Virus record (IMG/VR): IMGVR_UViG_3300035698_007952
Span: 1 to 35,582 of that record
Direction: 5' to 3' (one strand)
Source of the DNA: a virus
DNA length: 35,582 nt
Below the pieces are notes generated by a model. That model was not told the origin of the DNA, did no database searches, and saw only the letters and a program-made list of their open reading frames with translations. A program made the translations under genes and the position numbers. Below, piece after piece: positions 13,283-21,507 of the stretch; position 1 is the stretch's first letter, and each line of letters begins with the position of its first letter.

Positions 13283-14941
13283 ATGAAATTGATAAAATTA
13301 GAATATCGAAACTTTAATTCGTATGGGAATAAGATAAATACTGTTGACTTTACAGACCAAGGTAGTATGATTATGATGATAGGTCAATCTGGTCATGGTA
13401 AATCTTCTATTAGAGAAGTTATTTCTTATTTGATTTACGGTAAAGTTCAAGATAAAAAACTAGGTGATTTACCAAACAGGGTTAACAAAGCATTGTGGGG
13501 TAAAATTACATTAAGTGCAAAAGGTTCTATCATAGTGATAGAAAGAGGTATTGCACCGAAAGTATTAAGGGTTACGATTGATACTATTGAACAAGAAGTT
13601 GCAGGTGACAGTAACATTCAAGGTATAATCGAAAATGATTATATGAAGATACCTCAATCAACTTTTGATAATGTTATTTCAATATCAGTTGATAAGTTCA
13701 AATCGTTTTTAACGATGCGACCAACAGACAAAAGAAAAATACTAGACCAAATTTTCGGTATATTATTCTTCAACAAGATTCACGACTCGTTAAAGGATTG
13801 TGTAAAGGAATTCACTTTAGAAGTTAAGAATTTAGATGGTCAGGTTCGAGTTTTACTTGATAACAAGAAAACAATAGTTGATAAGATTAAGAAAATAGAC
13901 ATAGAAAAGTCTAATGACATAACTAACAAACTAGAAGAGATAGTATCTCAGATAGATTCGCTAAATGAAAATTTAATTGAACTACAATCTAATTCAACTA
14001 AAATAACAGATAAATCAACACAAGCATTCGAAAAGATGCAAATTCTTAATAAAACTAAGAATGAACATGCATATAAGATTCAAGATTGTGATAAGGATTT
14101 GAAATTGTATGAGAATGAGCGTTGTCCTACTTGTCATTCAGATTTAAACGATGATGTACACAAAAAACATCAAGAAAAGTTAAAAGATGACAAGATAGTT
14201 TTCGAAAACAAGTTACAAGAAACTAAAGATGTAATTGATAAACTTAAATTAGTTACCATAAAAATAGATAACAAGAAACGTGAGTTGAATGATACTATTT
14301 ATGACCTTAGATTGAGTTTAGATAAATTAAAGTCTAATAAGGAAACATTATCTAAACCTAAACAAGAAACAAGTGAATTTGATTCTGTTTTGGAACAAAC
14401 TATAGCAAAGATAGATGAAATCTTGACAACGATAGAAGATAATAAAAAGAATGAATATTTGTACACTGAGTTGAGTAAAATATTTGGTGAGGATGGTGTT
14501 AAGTTACAAATAATGAAAAACTTCTTACCTAGTTTCAACAAATCAATAAATGATATTAGTAAGAAATTACATTTCCCATATAAGATTGAGATAGATGAAA
14601 AGTTTAACAGTAAATTGTTATCTATTGGTGAAGAAATCAATGCAAAGACATTAAGTACAGGTGAACGTAAGAAAGCAGATTTCGCTGTTTTAATTTCATT
14701 GATTCACATTATGAAAAGAAACTATCCTAACATAAATTTATTATTCTTAGATGAAATACTTGCATCGTTGGATGCAAATTCTATACACGAAGTTTTATCA
14801 TTAATAAGAGATATAGTAGATGAATTAAATTTGAATGTGTTTGTTATCAATCATTCAATATTACCATCTGAATTATTCGATTTTAAATATTCTGTTAATA
14901 AGGTTGCTGGATTTAGTGAAATAACAGTAGAGGAGTGTTAA
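13283..14941 (+). CDS. 46: Recombination nuclease ATPase gp46 (SbcC/Rad50-like)
   Basis: A 552-residue SMC-like ATPase (T4 gp46 is 560). Seen: Walker A GQSGHGKSS (residues 34-42), long coiled-coil arms with a central zinc hook CPTC (near 283), ABC signature LSTGERKKAD (near 456) and Walker B LLFLDEILASLD (near 484). It forms the gp46/gp47 complex that processes DNA ends. It is followed by copy B of the hairpin repeat, matching copy A after the clamp gene. Confidence 0.94.
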   Translation: MKLIKLEYRNFNSYGNKINTVDFTDQGSMIMMIGQSGHGKSSIREVISYLIYGKVQDKKLGDLPNRVNKALWGKITLSAKGSIIVIERGIAPKVLRVTIDTIEQEVAGDSNIQGIIENDYMKIPQSTFDNVISISVDKFKSFLTMRPTDKRKILDQIFGILFFNKIHDSLKDCVKEFTLEVKNLDGQVRVLLDNKKTIVDKIKKIDIEKSNDITNKLEEIVSQIDSLNENLIELQSNSTKITDKSTQAFEKMQILNKTKNEHAYKIQDCDKDLKLYENERCPTCHSDLNDDVHKKHQEKLKDDKIVFENKLQETKDVIDKLKLVTIKIDNKKRELNDTIYDLRLSLDKLKSNKETLSKPKQETSEFDSVLEQTIAKIDEILTTIEDNKKNEYLYTELSKIFGEDGVKLQIMKNFLPSFNKSINDISKKLHFPYKIEIDEKFNSKLLSIGEEINAKTLSTGERKKADFAVLISLIHIMKRNYPNINLLFLDEILASLDANSIHEVLSLIRDIVDELNLNVFVINHSILPSELFDFKYSVNKVAGFSEITVEEC

Positions 14942-14943
14942 TA

Positions 14944-15026
14944 GATTAAATAAAGAAAGGGAATTATTGGACTAGAATCCTATCCCTTTCTAAAATTAAT
15001 TTAAACTAATGTATTTAATCACACGA
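14944..15026 (+). repeat. Dispersed hairpin repeat, copy B
   Basis: Opens GATTAAATAAAGAAAGG like copy A. The stem AGAAAGGGA (14954-14962) pairs with TCCCTTTCT (14983-14991) around an inner GGACTAGAATCC, with the tail AATGTATTTAATCACAC. The stem bases differ from copy A but pairing is kept by matching changes on both arms, which suggests the structure is what matters. It contains a TTAAATA late-type motif at 14946-14952. Confidence 0.7.
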
Positions 15027-15028
15027 CA

Positions 15029-15438
15029 ATGGAGCGAGTCAACTTCATATTATTTCTACAAAACAACAAATCTTATAATCTAATAAATTCGGATATGGGA
15101 TTTGATATTGGTACGTTTGTAACGGTAGATAGTAATGGTAACAAATATAGTGTATCTATTAATGACCAAAGATATATTTCGGGGAATTAGTACCTATAAA
15201 TATTGATAAAGTAGTTGTTAAAGATGTTGATGGTAATAAATTTAGTGTAACAATTGACGACCCAAGATACCTTTCTGGTGAGTTAGTTGCAATATCTAAA
15301 GGTAGGTGGACTTGGAATAAGATAATAACTATTAATAGTACAGATAAATCTACAAAAGAATGGACAGAACACTACAATTTAAAGAAGATTAAATACTTAA
15401 AAGAATACTTAGATAAACAAAACATAGACTATGAGTGA
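15029..15438 (+). pseudogene. Small duplicated-domain gene with a frameshift at a G-run
   Basis: The ATG frame at 15029 (MERVNFILFLQNNKSYNL) reads 53 codons to a stop at 15190. The next frame continues from 15184 to 15438. Adding one G to the GGGG at 15181-15184 joins them into about 135 residues. The join makes sense because the product would hold two similar modules: DSNGNKYSVSINDQRYISG, then DVDGNKFSVTIDDPRYLSG followed by ELVAISKGRW. It overlaps the start of the next gene by 8 bases. Function unknown; single-base loss, sequence error or a programmed shift are all possible. Confidence 0.6.
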
Positions 15439-16234
15439 AACTTATAACAATTATCAGAATAAGGATGATGTGTTATTCAGAAACATTCTCGTTGGTACGA
15501 TTCATGCTATTGATGATAGGATATTCTGGAACAATGTCATAGATAATGAAAAAACCAAAGTTGATGTCCCAGCATATTTTACAATTGCTGGTTCCGAAAG
15601 GTTTATGAGTGATATATTTCTGAATTCTGATGAATTGAAAAAGGAAGGTAAGGCAACAGGACTTTATGAAAAATATCCTAGAGCAACATTGAATTTAACC
15701 GGGGTTACGTTGCAACAAGAGTATTTGACAAACAAATATAAGAGAGCAAACTTCATCAAACAAACAAGTGATAACGAAATAAAAGAATATAATGCTGAAT
15801 TTATTGAAGCACCATTCAAAATGGATTTCGAAATCACTATTCATGTTGATTCTATCGTAGATATTTTTAAGTGTATCAATGGTGTATTCGCTAACATGTA
15901 CAAGAATGTATATTTCTTCGTAGATGTTTTTAGTGTAAAAGTACCTTGTTATTTTGCAATACCAGAGGATTTAAACAAAGAAAGATTAGTTAATTTTGGG
16001 TTATCTGACAAGAAAGATATTACTATTACTTTTCCAATTGAGGTCGAAGCATCTTATCCATTGTTCAAAGAACAAACGGAAATATTTGCTGGTGACAGAA
16101 TGGAAGGTGTGATGCAAAATCTTTATATTGTATCAGAACCAAAAAAAGATACAGATTCAGCAGGGCGGAACATTATAGTAGAAAAAGATGTATGGCCGAC
16201 TGGAAATAATACATCTCCAAACTATACTGATTAA
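15431..16234 (+). CDS. 15: Probable tail completion/sheath stabiliser (gp15-like)
   Basis: A 267-residue protein resembling the T4 gp15 family (272 residues), which caps the tail tube and sheath at the head-proximal end. Supporting pattern: VPAYFTIAG near residue 45, a YPRATLNLTGV strand, EAPFKMDFEITIHVDSI (near 125) with INGVF after it, VKVPCYFAI, and a late DITITFPIEVEASYP strand. These parallel the order of strands in gp15. It sits between gp46 and late genes, and its stop overlaps a TTAAATA motif. Confidence is moderate because no catalytic or metal motif exists to anchor the call. Confidence 0.5.
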   Translation: MSETYNNYQNKDDVLFRNILVGTIHAIDDRIFWNNVIDNEKTKVDVPAYFTIAGSERFMSDIFLNSDELKKEGKATGLYEKYPRATLNLTGVTLQQEYLTNKYKRANFIKQTSDNEIKEYNAEFIEAPFKMDFEITIHVDSIVDIFKCINGVFANMYKNVYFFVDVFSVKVPCYFAIPEDLNKERLVNFGLSDKKDITITFPIEVEASYPLFKEQTEIFAGDRMEGVMQNLYIVSEPKKDTDSAGRNIIVEKDVWPTGNNTSPNYTD

Positions 16235-16237
16235 ATA
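16231..16237 (+). promoter_or_regulatory. Late promoter-like TTAAATA
   Basis: Overlaps the stop of the gp15-like gene (GAT TAA ATA) and ends 29 bases before the ATG at 16267. Confidence 0.45.
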
Positions 16238-16266
16238 AACAAATAAGAAAAATAAAAGACAATAAA

Positions 16267-17637
16267 ATGAGAATTAATATTATTGAAAAATTCGGACTAT
16301 ATGAGAGACTAAGCGATTTAGCTAAAGGACTTACCGAACATGAAGAATCTCAAACAATTTGTAACAAAGCAATTCACGATTTAAAAAGTGGATTCACAAA
16401 TTCTAAATTCAACTTATATGTTGAGCAATTGAAACAATATGATTGGATAGTAGAAGTTGAAAACTTTGTAGAAAATGTTGAAGAATTCATGAACGAAAAT
16501 AAGTATGGTTTAGAGTTAGAAAGAATCATGACTAAATTGGATGGTATTTCAACATACGCACCGATTGTAGAATCAATTAAAGAAATCATCGCACTTGATG
16601 AAAATGAAATCAAAGGTAACATTTCTAAATTGGCTAAATTCAAATTCGAACCAAACGTAAAGAGATTAGTTGAAAACTTCGAAGCTGCAGAATTTAATGT
16701 TCAAAGTAACGAAAAAGCATCTATCGCTGGTTCAACAGTTTCACCTGTTATGCAATTAGAAGAAGGATTTGTGTTTACATCTAAAAGTGGAAACTTCATG
16801 GTATCAAACGATGTTACTTCTATTGAGAAATACGATGGTAAAGTTTCTAAAGAGTTTGCAATGTCAAATGAAGCATTAAGTATGTTTACTTACAAAGGTG
16901 ATAATACTTTTGAAGCACAATTACCAAAAGCAACAATCAAAGTAGTTACAAGTGATGAAGGAAACGACATGACAATTAACGAAAGTAAGATTGAAAACAA
17001 AGAACAATTAACAAGAGTTTTAAAGACTGCAGGATTAGTTCAATACACAGATACAAAAACTAGAGCAATCGTTGAGTTTATGTATGAGAAAGCAAATTCA
17101 TTCATTGAAATTGATTTCGCTAAAAGTGTTGAAACTGTTAATGAGAACTTTGAGATTTTCAAAATGGCAAACAATGAAGTTTCTATTTCTAAGTTTGACA
17201 AGAAAACTAGAGGATTCGTTTTAGAATCATTAGACCTAGAAGATGTTGAAGATTTATCAGAATCATTAAACAAGAACTATAATTTAGACTTTAACAACAT
17301 TTTAGAAGGTTTACATATCAATGTACAATCTTTAGAATTCAAAAGTTTAGTTGAAGGTATCGACACTAGTAAAATTGTTGATATGACTAAATCAGATGAA
17401 ATCTATTCTAAAATTGATGAAGCTGTTGCAAAATATAACGAACTTAATGTTGAAAACAGAAAGAACGTTGAAACAGAATTCATTCAATTACAAGAAATGG
17501 AAACTAAGTTAAAAGGTGAAGAGGTTATATTTTTAGTTGAAACCAAAAAAGCACTAGTTGAAAAACTAGATGAAGGTGAAGAACTAACTAAATCACTTGA
17601 ATTGTTAAACGAAGAACTGGTTACTAAACTAGCTTAA
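16267..17637 (+). CDS. Hypothetical 456-residue probable virion protein
   Basis: A large acidic protein, rich in Glu, Lys and Asn, with no recognised domain. Residues 1-150 and 330-456 are mostly helical (EELTKSLELLNEELVTKLA at the end). The centre (about 165-245) looks beta-rich (EEGFVFTSKSGNFMVS). A late-type promoter motif precedes it and a terminator follows, so it is probably a monocistronic late gene; structural or core roles are the likeliest. It contains a protease-like INES motif around residue 240, but without other evidence cleavage is uncertain. Confidence 0.65.
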   Translation: MRINIIEKFGLYERLSDLAKGLTEHEESQTICNKAIHDLKSGFTNSKFNLYVEQLKQYDWIVEVENFVENVEEFMNENKYGLELERIMTKLDGISTYAPIVESIKEIIALDENEIKGNISKLAKFKFEPNVKRLVENFEAAEFNVQSNEKASIAGSTVSPVMQLEEGFVFTSKSGNFMVSNDVTSIEKYDGKVSKEFAMSNEALSMFTYKGDNTFEAQLPKATIKVVTSDEGNDMTINESKIENKEQLTRVLKTAGLVQYTDTKTRAIVEFMYEKANSFIEIDFAKSVETVNENFEIFKMANNEVSISKFDKKTRGFVLESLDLEDVEDLSESLNKNYNLDFNNILEGLHINVQSLEFKSLVEGIDTSKIVDMTKSDEIYSKIDEAVAKYNELNVENRKNVETEFIQLQEMETKLKGEEVIFLVETKKALVEKLDEGEELTKSLELLNEELVTKLA

Positions 17638-17664
17638 TAAGTATAAACAAGTATAAACACATAA

Positions 17665-17690
17665 GGGGAGCATTCAAGTTCCCCTTTTTT
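17665..17690 (+). terminator. Rho-independent terminator
   Basis: GGGGA (17665-17669) pairs with TCCCC (17680-17684), extended inward by G-T and C-G pairs, then six T. It separates the 456-residue gene from the late sigma factor. Confidence 0.85.
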
Positions 17691-17703
17691 AACCCAAAAA
17701 AGA

Positions 17704-18465
17704 ATGGCAAAATCTAAGAATTATCTTAACAAGAAAGACCTGTTAGAGGAAATCTACCTATCAAGAGAACAAGATGAATTAACACCAGCATGTCTGAAAA
17801 TGTTAATGTTATTGGCTCAAAAAACAATTAGAAAACTTTATTATAAATGCGAAGATGATAAGCAACATGCTTTATCGGAAGCATATTTTGACCTTGCTAA
17901 GAATTGGAGGAAATTCAATCCAGACTTTGCCCGTTATCATGGGTATGCTGATTTACAACCAGGTGATGAAATCAGAGTCAAACCTGAAAAAGGTTCTGAT
18001 AGAACTGCTGCAGCAACAGTTGTCACAAACTATCCAATGGAAACATTAATACAAGCAGAAGAAGCTAGACTATTAAGTATAGGTAAAAGAGATTTATCTC
18101 ATGTTATTGATGAAGACACCATGACAGTTACATTTTCTTTTCTAAGAAAGGGAATAAGAGTAGTAAAAGCAGGAACTAAGATAAATAACCCTATTGAGGA
18201 TTATGATACTTGTTCTATTGACGTTACAGGAACTAATAGAATACTTTTAGACTATATCGTTAAGAAAAACCTTAGAGAGACTCTAATGTATGATAAAGAA
18301 GACATTATCATCAAAGACCCTAATTCATTTTCATTCTTTACATCTTCTTGTATTAATGGATATGCTAAAGGTTGGAAAAGACTTTACCCAAAGAAATCAA
18401 AAGGATTGTTACTAAGTATTGATTCAGGTTTCAATACAGATGGTGATGGGATGCACAACTTCTAA
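17704..18465 (+). CDS. 55: Late sigma factor gp55-like, with a large internal insertion
   Basis: A 253-residue protein (T4 gp55 is 185). The front YLNKKDLLEEIYLSREQ (7-23) and LYYKCEDDKQHALSEAYF (45-62) with LAKNWRKFNPDFA (64-76) match the gp55 core-binding helices, and NSFSFFTSSCINGYAKGWK (207-225) matches the following -10-recognition helix (in T4, roughly N-P-H-A-Y-I-T-Q-A-C-F-N-A-F). Between them are about 130 extra residues (77-206), beta-rich at first (LQPGDEIRVKPEKG) with charged helices later; no intein junctions are seen there. gp55 directs RNA polymerase to late promoters with the help of gp45 and gp33. The TTAAATA motifs in this window would be its targets. A gp33 gene was not recognised. 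Confidence 0.75.
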   Translation: MAKSKNYLNKKDLLEEIYLSREQDELTPACLKMLMLLAQKTIRKLYYKCEDDKQHALSEAYFDLAKNWRKFNPDFARYHGYADLQPGDEIRVKPEKGSDRTAAATVVTNYPMETLIQAEEARLLSIGKRDLSHVIDEDTMTVTFSFLRKGIRVVKAGTKINNPIEDYDTCSIDVTGTNRILLDYIVKKNLRETLMYDKEDIIIKDPNSFSFFTSSCINGYAKGWKRLYPKKSKGLLLSIDSGFNTDGDGMHNF

Positions 18466-18466
18466 G

Positions 18467-18663
18467 ATGCTTAGATTTATTAAACAACTTTTCTGCAGAC
18501 ACGAATTCGTTTACGAATCTGTTATAGATGATTCTTGTAAGGAATTAGCAAAAAGAATCCATGGACTGATTATTACGCATTTTACGCATTAGAATGGAAA
18601 ATAACAACTGCAACTTGTACCAAGTGTAATAAACAACACGAAACAATTGTACCTATCACATAA
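18467..18663 (+). pseudogene. Small zinc-binding-type gene with a frameshift at an A-run
   Basis: An ATG one base after the sigma factor stop opens MLRFIKQLFCRHEFVYES, with a Cys-x-x-His, and reads 41 codons to 18592. The -1 frame then reads NPWTDYYAFYALEWKITTAT and C-T-K-C-N-K-Q-H to 18663. One extra A in the five-A run at 18550-18554 would unite them into a 65-residue protein with C-x-x-H and C-x-x-C pairs, a plausible small zinc-binding protein. It ends 4 bases before a terminator. Either a single-base loss, a sequence error, or -1 slippage on the A-run. Confidence 0.6.
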
Positions 18664-18667
18664 ACAC

Positions 18668-18699
18668 AACCACTATTGTTAATTCAGTAGTGGTTTTTT
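18668..18699 (+). terminator. Rho-independent terminator
   Basis: AACCACTA (18668-18675) pairs with TAGTGGTT (18688-18695) and runs into a six-T tract. Confidence 0.88.
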
Positions 18700-18706
18700 G
18701 TGTCTA

Positions 18707-18713
18707 TTAAATA
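18707..18713 (+). promoter_or_regulatory. Late promoter-like TTAAATA
   Basis: Ends only 4 bases before the ATG at 18718. If used, the transcript would be leaderless or start inside the gene, so it is the least convincing member of the set. Confidence 0.25.
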
Positions 18714-18717
18714 GTGT

Positions 18718-19197
18718 ATGAGTATAAAGAACTTAAAACCAACGAAAAATGCAAGAACTAAACAAGGATATTTCACTGTTAGAGAATCTACAAAATATGT
18801 TGGGAAAGATAAAACAGTAATTTATCGGTCAGGATGGGAACAACGTTTTTGTACTTGGTGTGAAAGAAGTCCTAATGTATTAAAATGGGCATCAGAATCA
18901 GTAGTAATCAAATATTATTGTCCTATTGATAACAATATTAAAAATTATTATCCAGATTTCGTTGTGAAATTGGCTGATGGTAGAACTTGGTTAGTAGAAA
19001 TCAAACCAGCACAAGAATATAAAAAACCCCCGACTAAACCAAAAAGAAAAACTAAAAAGGCAATGACAAGTTTTGAATACTTGATGAAACATTTCCTAGT
19101 AAATACTTCTAAATTCAAATCAGCCCGAGCTTTTTGTGAAACCAAAGGATGGATATTTTTTGTTGCTGATGAAACCTGGTTTAAAATTAAGAAATGA
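18718..19197 (+). CDS. 4: Head completion protein gp4-like (TnsA-type nuclease fold)
   Basis: A 159-residue protein (T4 gp4/50 is 150). The central block matches the TnsA-like endonuclease N-domain seen in this family: VIYRSGWEQRFCTWCERSP (residues 35-53), SVVIKYYCPID, YYPDFVV with the catalytic-type Asp (near 81), and LVEIKPAQE with the E-x-K pair (near 97). A Lys-rich linker and a C-terminal CETKGWIFFVADE follow. gp4 completes the packaged head so that the tail can attach. It overlaps the next gene at an ATGA-type junction, so the two are translationally coupled. Confidence 0.8.
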   Translation: MSIKNLKPTKNARTKQGYFTVRESTKYVGKDKTVIYRSGWEQRFCTWCERSPNVLKWASESVVIKYYCPIDNNIKNYYPDFVVKLADGRTWLVEIKPAQEYKKPPTKPKRKTKKAMTSFEYLMKHFLVNTSKFKSARAFCETKGWIFFVADETWFKIKK

Positions 19198-19802
19198 TAC
19201 TAAAAGAAATACAAGATATTAAAAAGAATAAAGGTCTTGCAACTGCAGAAAAAGAATCAAATGCTTGGTTTAATAATGCAAAGAAAAATCCTATGGACCC
19301 AACGGTTGTGTTTTGTGAAAACAAACTATTACAAGTGGGAAAACTGAATCAATTTAGTTATAATCCAAAGGGAAAAGATACTTTAGATTATTACGATAAA
19401 AAACCTTTGGTTCTGAGTTTAGGTTTTATGTACAGACATAAACAAAGGTATGAAATGGGAATTAATTTGAATTTTATTCCAGCACCATACAAATGGTACA
19501 TTCTAGATACTATACAAAAAACGTATAATGGGTTTTTCCAAAGACAACGAGATGGTAAAGCATCAAATGATGCTTATAAACAACCTCAGATAATGTATAG
19601 GTACGGTGTAGTGAAAGCATTGCTAGCCCAATATGGTTATGAATTCGCTATGAGAACTTACATTCCAAGTAGAAAATCTAAAGTGTATTGTATCAATTAT
19701 AATAGTTGGGTTCCGGCATCTTTTCTATCAATAGAAAGTTTTGAGGGCATTACTCATGACCAGATGATACAAGAGTTTCGAAAAGCGAAGAATTCTAGGT
19801 AG
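19194..19802 (+). CDS. Conserved-looking myovirus structural protein, function unassigned
   Basis: A 202-residue protein. The centre, FSYNPKGKDTLDYYDKKPLV then LSLGF and GINLNFIPAPYKWYILD, has the P-K-x-x-D-x-L-x-Y-Y-D-x-x-P-L-V ... N-x-x-F/Y-I/L-P pattern that I recall from a family found beside head-completion and portal genes of T4-type phages, but I cannot assign it to one numbered T4 gene; a DNA end protector or neck role is possible. It is translationally coupled to gp4 (ATG overlaps the TGA). The charged C-terminus (MIQEFRKAKNSR) is basic. Confidence 0.7.
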   Translation: MILKEIQDIKKNKGLATAEKESNAWFNNAKKNPMDPTVVFCENKLLQVGKLNQFSYNPKGKDTLDYYDKKPLVLSLGFMYRHKQRYEMGINLNFIPAPYKWYILDTIQKTYNGFFQRQRDGKASNDAYKQPQIMYRYGVVKALLAQYGYEFAMRTYIPSRKSKVYCINYNSWVPASFLSIESFEGITHDQMIQEFRKAKNSR

Positions 19803-19809
19803 TTAAATA
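19803..19809 (+). promoter_or_regulatory. Late promoter-like TTAAATA before the portal
   Basis: TTAAATA overlaps the end of the previous gene and ends 24 bases before the portal ATG. Confidence 0.5.
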
Positions 19810-19833
19810 ATACAATAAAAGATAGAAACAAAC

Positions 19834-21447
19834 ATGGCATCAATATTCAATAGACAAGGCGTAAATAGTAACAATCAGAATACTAACACGAAGTCATTTA
19901 GAAACGCAGCACTTAGAAAATTATCTGGTCGAGGATATGATTTCAAAGATAGTGTAATATCTAATTCTGAAGCGATTGGTTCAATCGAAAATGAAATAGG
20001 TTGGGAAAATAATAACAACATGTTACGTTATGGTTATGACAGTAATAATGCAGAGTTATATGATTTTTCATATTCAGATGTATATTCTAAAAAAAATATT
20101 CCATTTTTTGACCAGAATTATCCAGCCAAAATTAAACAACTTAGAAAGTATGCACTTCAAGATGAAATCGAAATGATTCTTGATACGTTGACGGATGAAA
20201 TTGTTGTTTATAATTCTGACAGATATTTTGCACAGGTTTCTTTTGAAAGTGACCCTAACATGAAAGATGAATTTTCTGAAATCATTAGAGAGAACTTAAA
20301 TGACAATTTTAAAAAGATATACAACCTATTCGGATTCAAAAACGAAAACACAGCATGGCATTTCGTTAAGAAATTTTTAGTTGATGGTTATTTAGCATAC
20401 GAAATTATTTGGGATAGTACAAAAACAAACATTATCGGATTCAAAGAATTAGATGCTGTTTCATTAACACCAAAAATTTATGAAGATGGTACTAGAGGTT
20501 GGGTTCAATATCCATTAGACCATGTTAAGAAAAGAGAATTATCTGATGCTCAGGTTATATTTCTTTCTTATTCAGCAATTAACAACGAAAACAGAGTTTC
20601 TTATACTGAAAGATTAATACGTTCATTCAACTTATTAAGAATCATGGAACAAACTAGAATTATCTGGGCAGTTGTAAATAGTTCATATAAAACTAAATTC
20701 ATCATCCCAGTTGGTGGTAAATCAAAAACGATGGCCAAACAAACGTTAGGTTCATTGATGCAGTCTTATAGAGAGAATGTAGATTTTGATAATGAATCAG
20801 GTGAATTACAAATAAACGGAAAGGCAATGATGCCATTCTCAAAAGAATATTGGATTCCTGAAGGAGACCAAGGAACACCTCAAATTGAAAACATCGGAAA
20901 TGATGGTCCGGATTTATCAGATACAGAATCTTTAAAGTATTTTATTGATAAATTGATTACCGTTTCTAAAATCCCAAGAAATAGATTTGTTAAAGATGAA
21001 TCACCTACTTGGGAATCCTCACCAGAGGGTTACACAAGAGAAGAAATATATTTTGGTAGATTTATAGACAGGTTAAGAGGTAAAATACAAGAAGTGTTAT
21101 TAAGACCTGTTATTTTACAAACAAAAAGAGATATAAAGGAATTAGCTGATAGTCCTATGTTCGATTCAATGGTGAATTTGGACTGGTCTAAATATGATAT
21201 ATTCGAAAAACTTAAAGAAACTGAGTTACTACAAAGAGAATTAGACTTAATTAGTTCTGCTAAAGATTCATTAATTGATTATGATGCAGAAGGTAATGAA
21301 GTAAGGTTCTTTAGTTCAGAATTCTTAGTAAGAAAATATTTGAAATCGTTATCAGATTCGGATTTAAAACAAAATGCGAAATTGAAAGCAAAAGAAGACA
21401 AACAAATGGAAGATAACTTACCCACAGAGGAAGAAATCGACTATTAA
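19834..21447 (+). CDS. 20: Portal protein (gp20-like)
   Basis: A 537-residue protein (T4 gp20 is 524) forming the dodecameric ring through which DNA is packaged and to which the neck attaches. Seen: an Asn-rich N-terminus, then YPAKIKQLRKYALQDEIEMI (96-115) leading into DTLTDEIVVY, the wing-like KKFLVDGYLAYEIIWD (near 178), and LDAVSLTPKIYEDGTRGW. The crown region carries RNRFVKDESPTWESSPEGYT and GRFIDRLRGKIQEVLLRPV. The end is acidic (DNLPTEEEIDY). A late-type motif precedes it, and the gene is followed by the protease-scaffold and capsid genes, the usual T4 20-21-22-23 order. Confidence 0.92.
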   Translation: MASIFNRQGVNSNNQNTNTKSFRNAALRKLSGRGYDFKDSVISNSEAIGSIENEIGWENNNNMLRYGYDSNNAELYDFSYSDVYSKKNIPFFDQNYPAKIKQLRKYALQDEIEMILDTLTDEIVVYNSDRYFAQVSFESDPNMKDEFSEIIRENLNDNFKKIYNLFGFKNENTAWHFVKKFLVDGYLAYEIIWDSTKTNIIGFKELDAVSLTPKIYEDGTRGWVQYPLDHVKKRELSDAQVIFLSYSAINNENRVSYTERLIRSFNLLRIMEQTRIIWAVVNSSYKTKFIIPVGGKSKTMAKQTLGSLMQSYRENVDFDNESGELQINGKAMMPFSKEYWIPEGDQGTPQIENIGNDGPDLSDTESLKYFIDKLITVSKIPRNRFVKDESPTWESSPEGYTREEIYFGRFIDRLRGKIQEVLLRPVILQTKRDIKELADSPMFDSMVNLDWSKYDIFEKLKETELLQRELDLISSAKDSLIDYDAEGNEVRFFSSEFLVRKYLKSLSDSDLKQNAKLKAKEDKQMEDNLPTEEEIDY

Positions 21448-21469
21448 AAATGTGTTCATTTGAAAATGA

Positions 21470-21476
21470 TTAAATA
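21470..21476 (+). promoter_or_regulatory. Late promoter-like TTAAATA before the prohead protease
   Basis: TTAAATA followed by ATATAAA, ending 31 bases before the ATG at 21508. Confidence 0.5.
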
Positions 21477-21507
21477 ATATAAATTGAAGCAAAATTAATT
21501 CACAGAA

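Noticed and set aside
17932-18321. Intein inside the gp55-like gene
   Set aside because: The insertion has no Cys/Ser1 block A, no block B histidine motif and no terminal HN; it is a protein insertion, not an intein.
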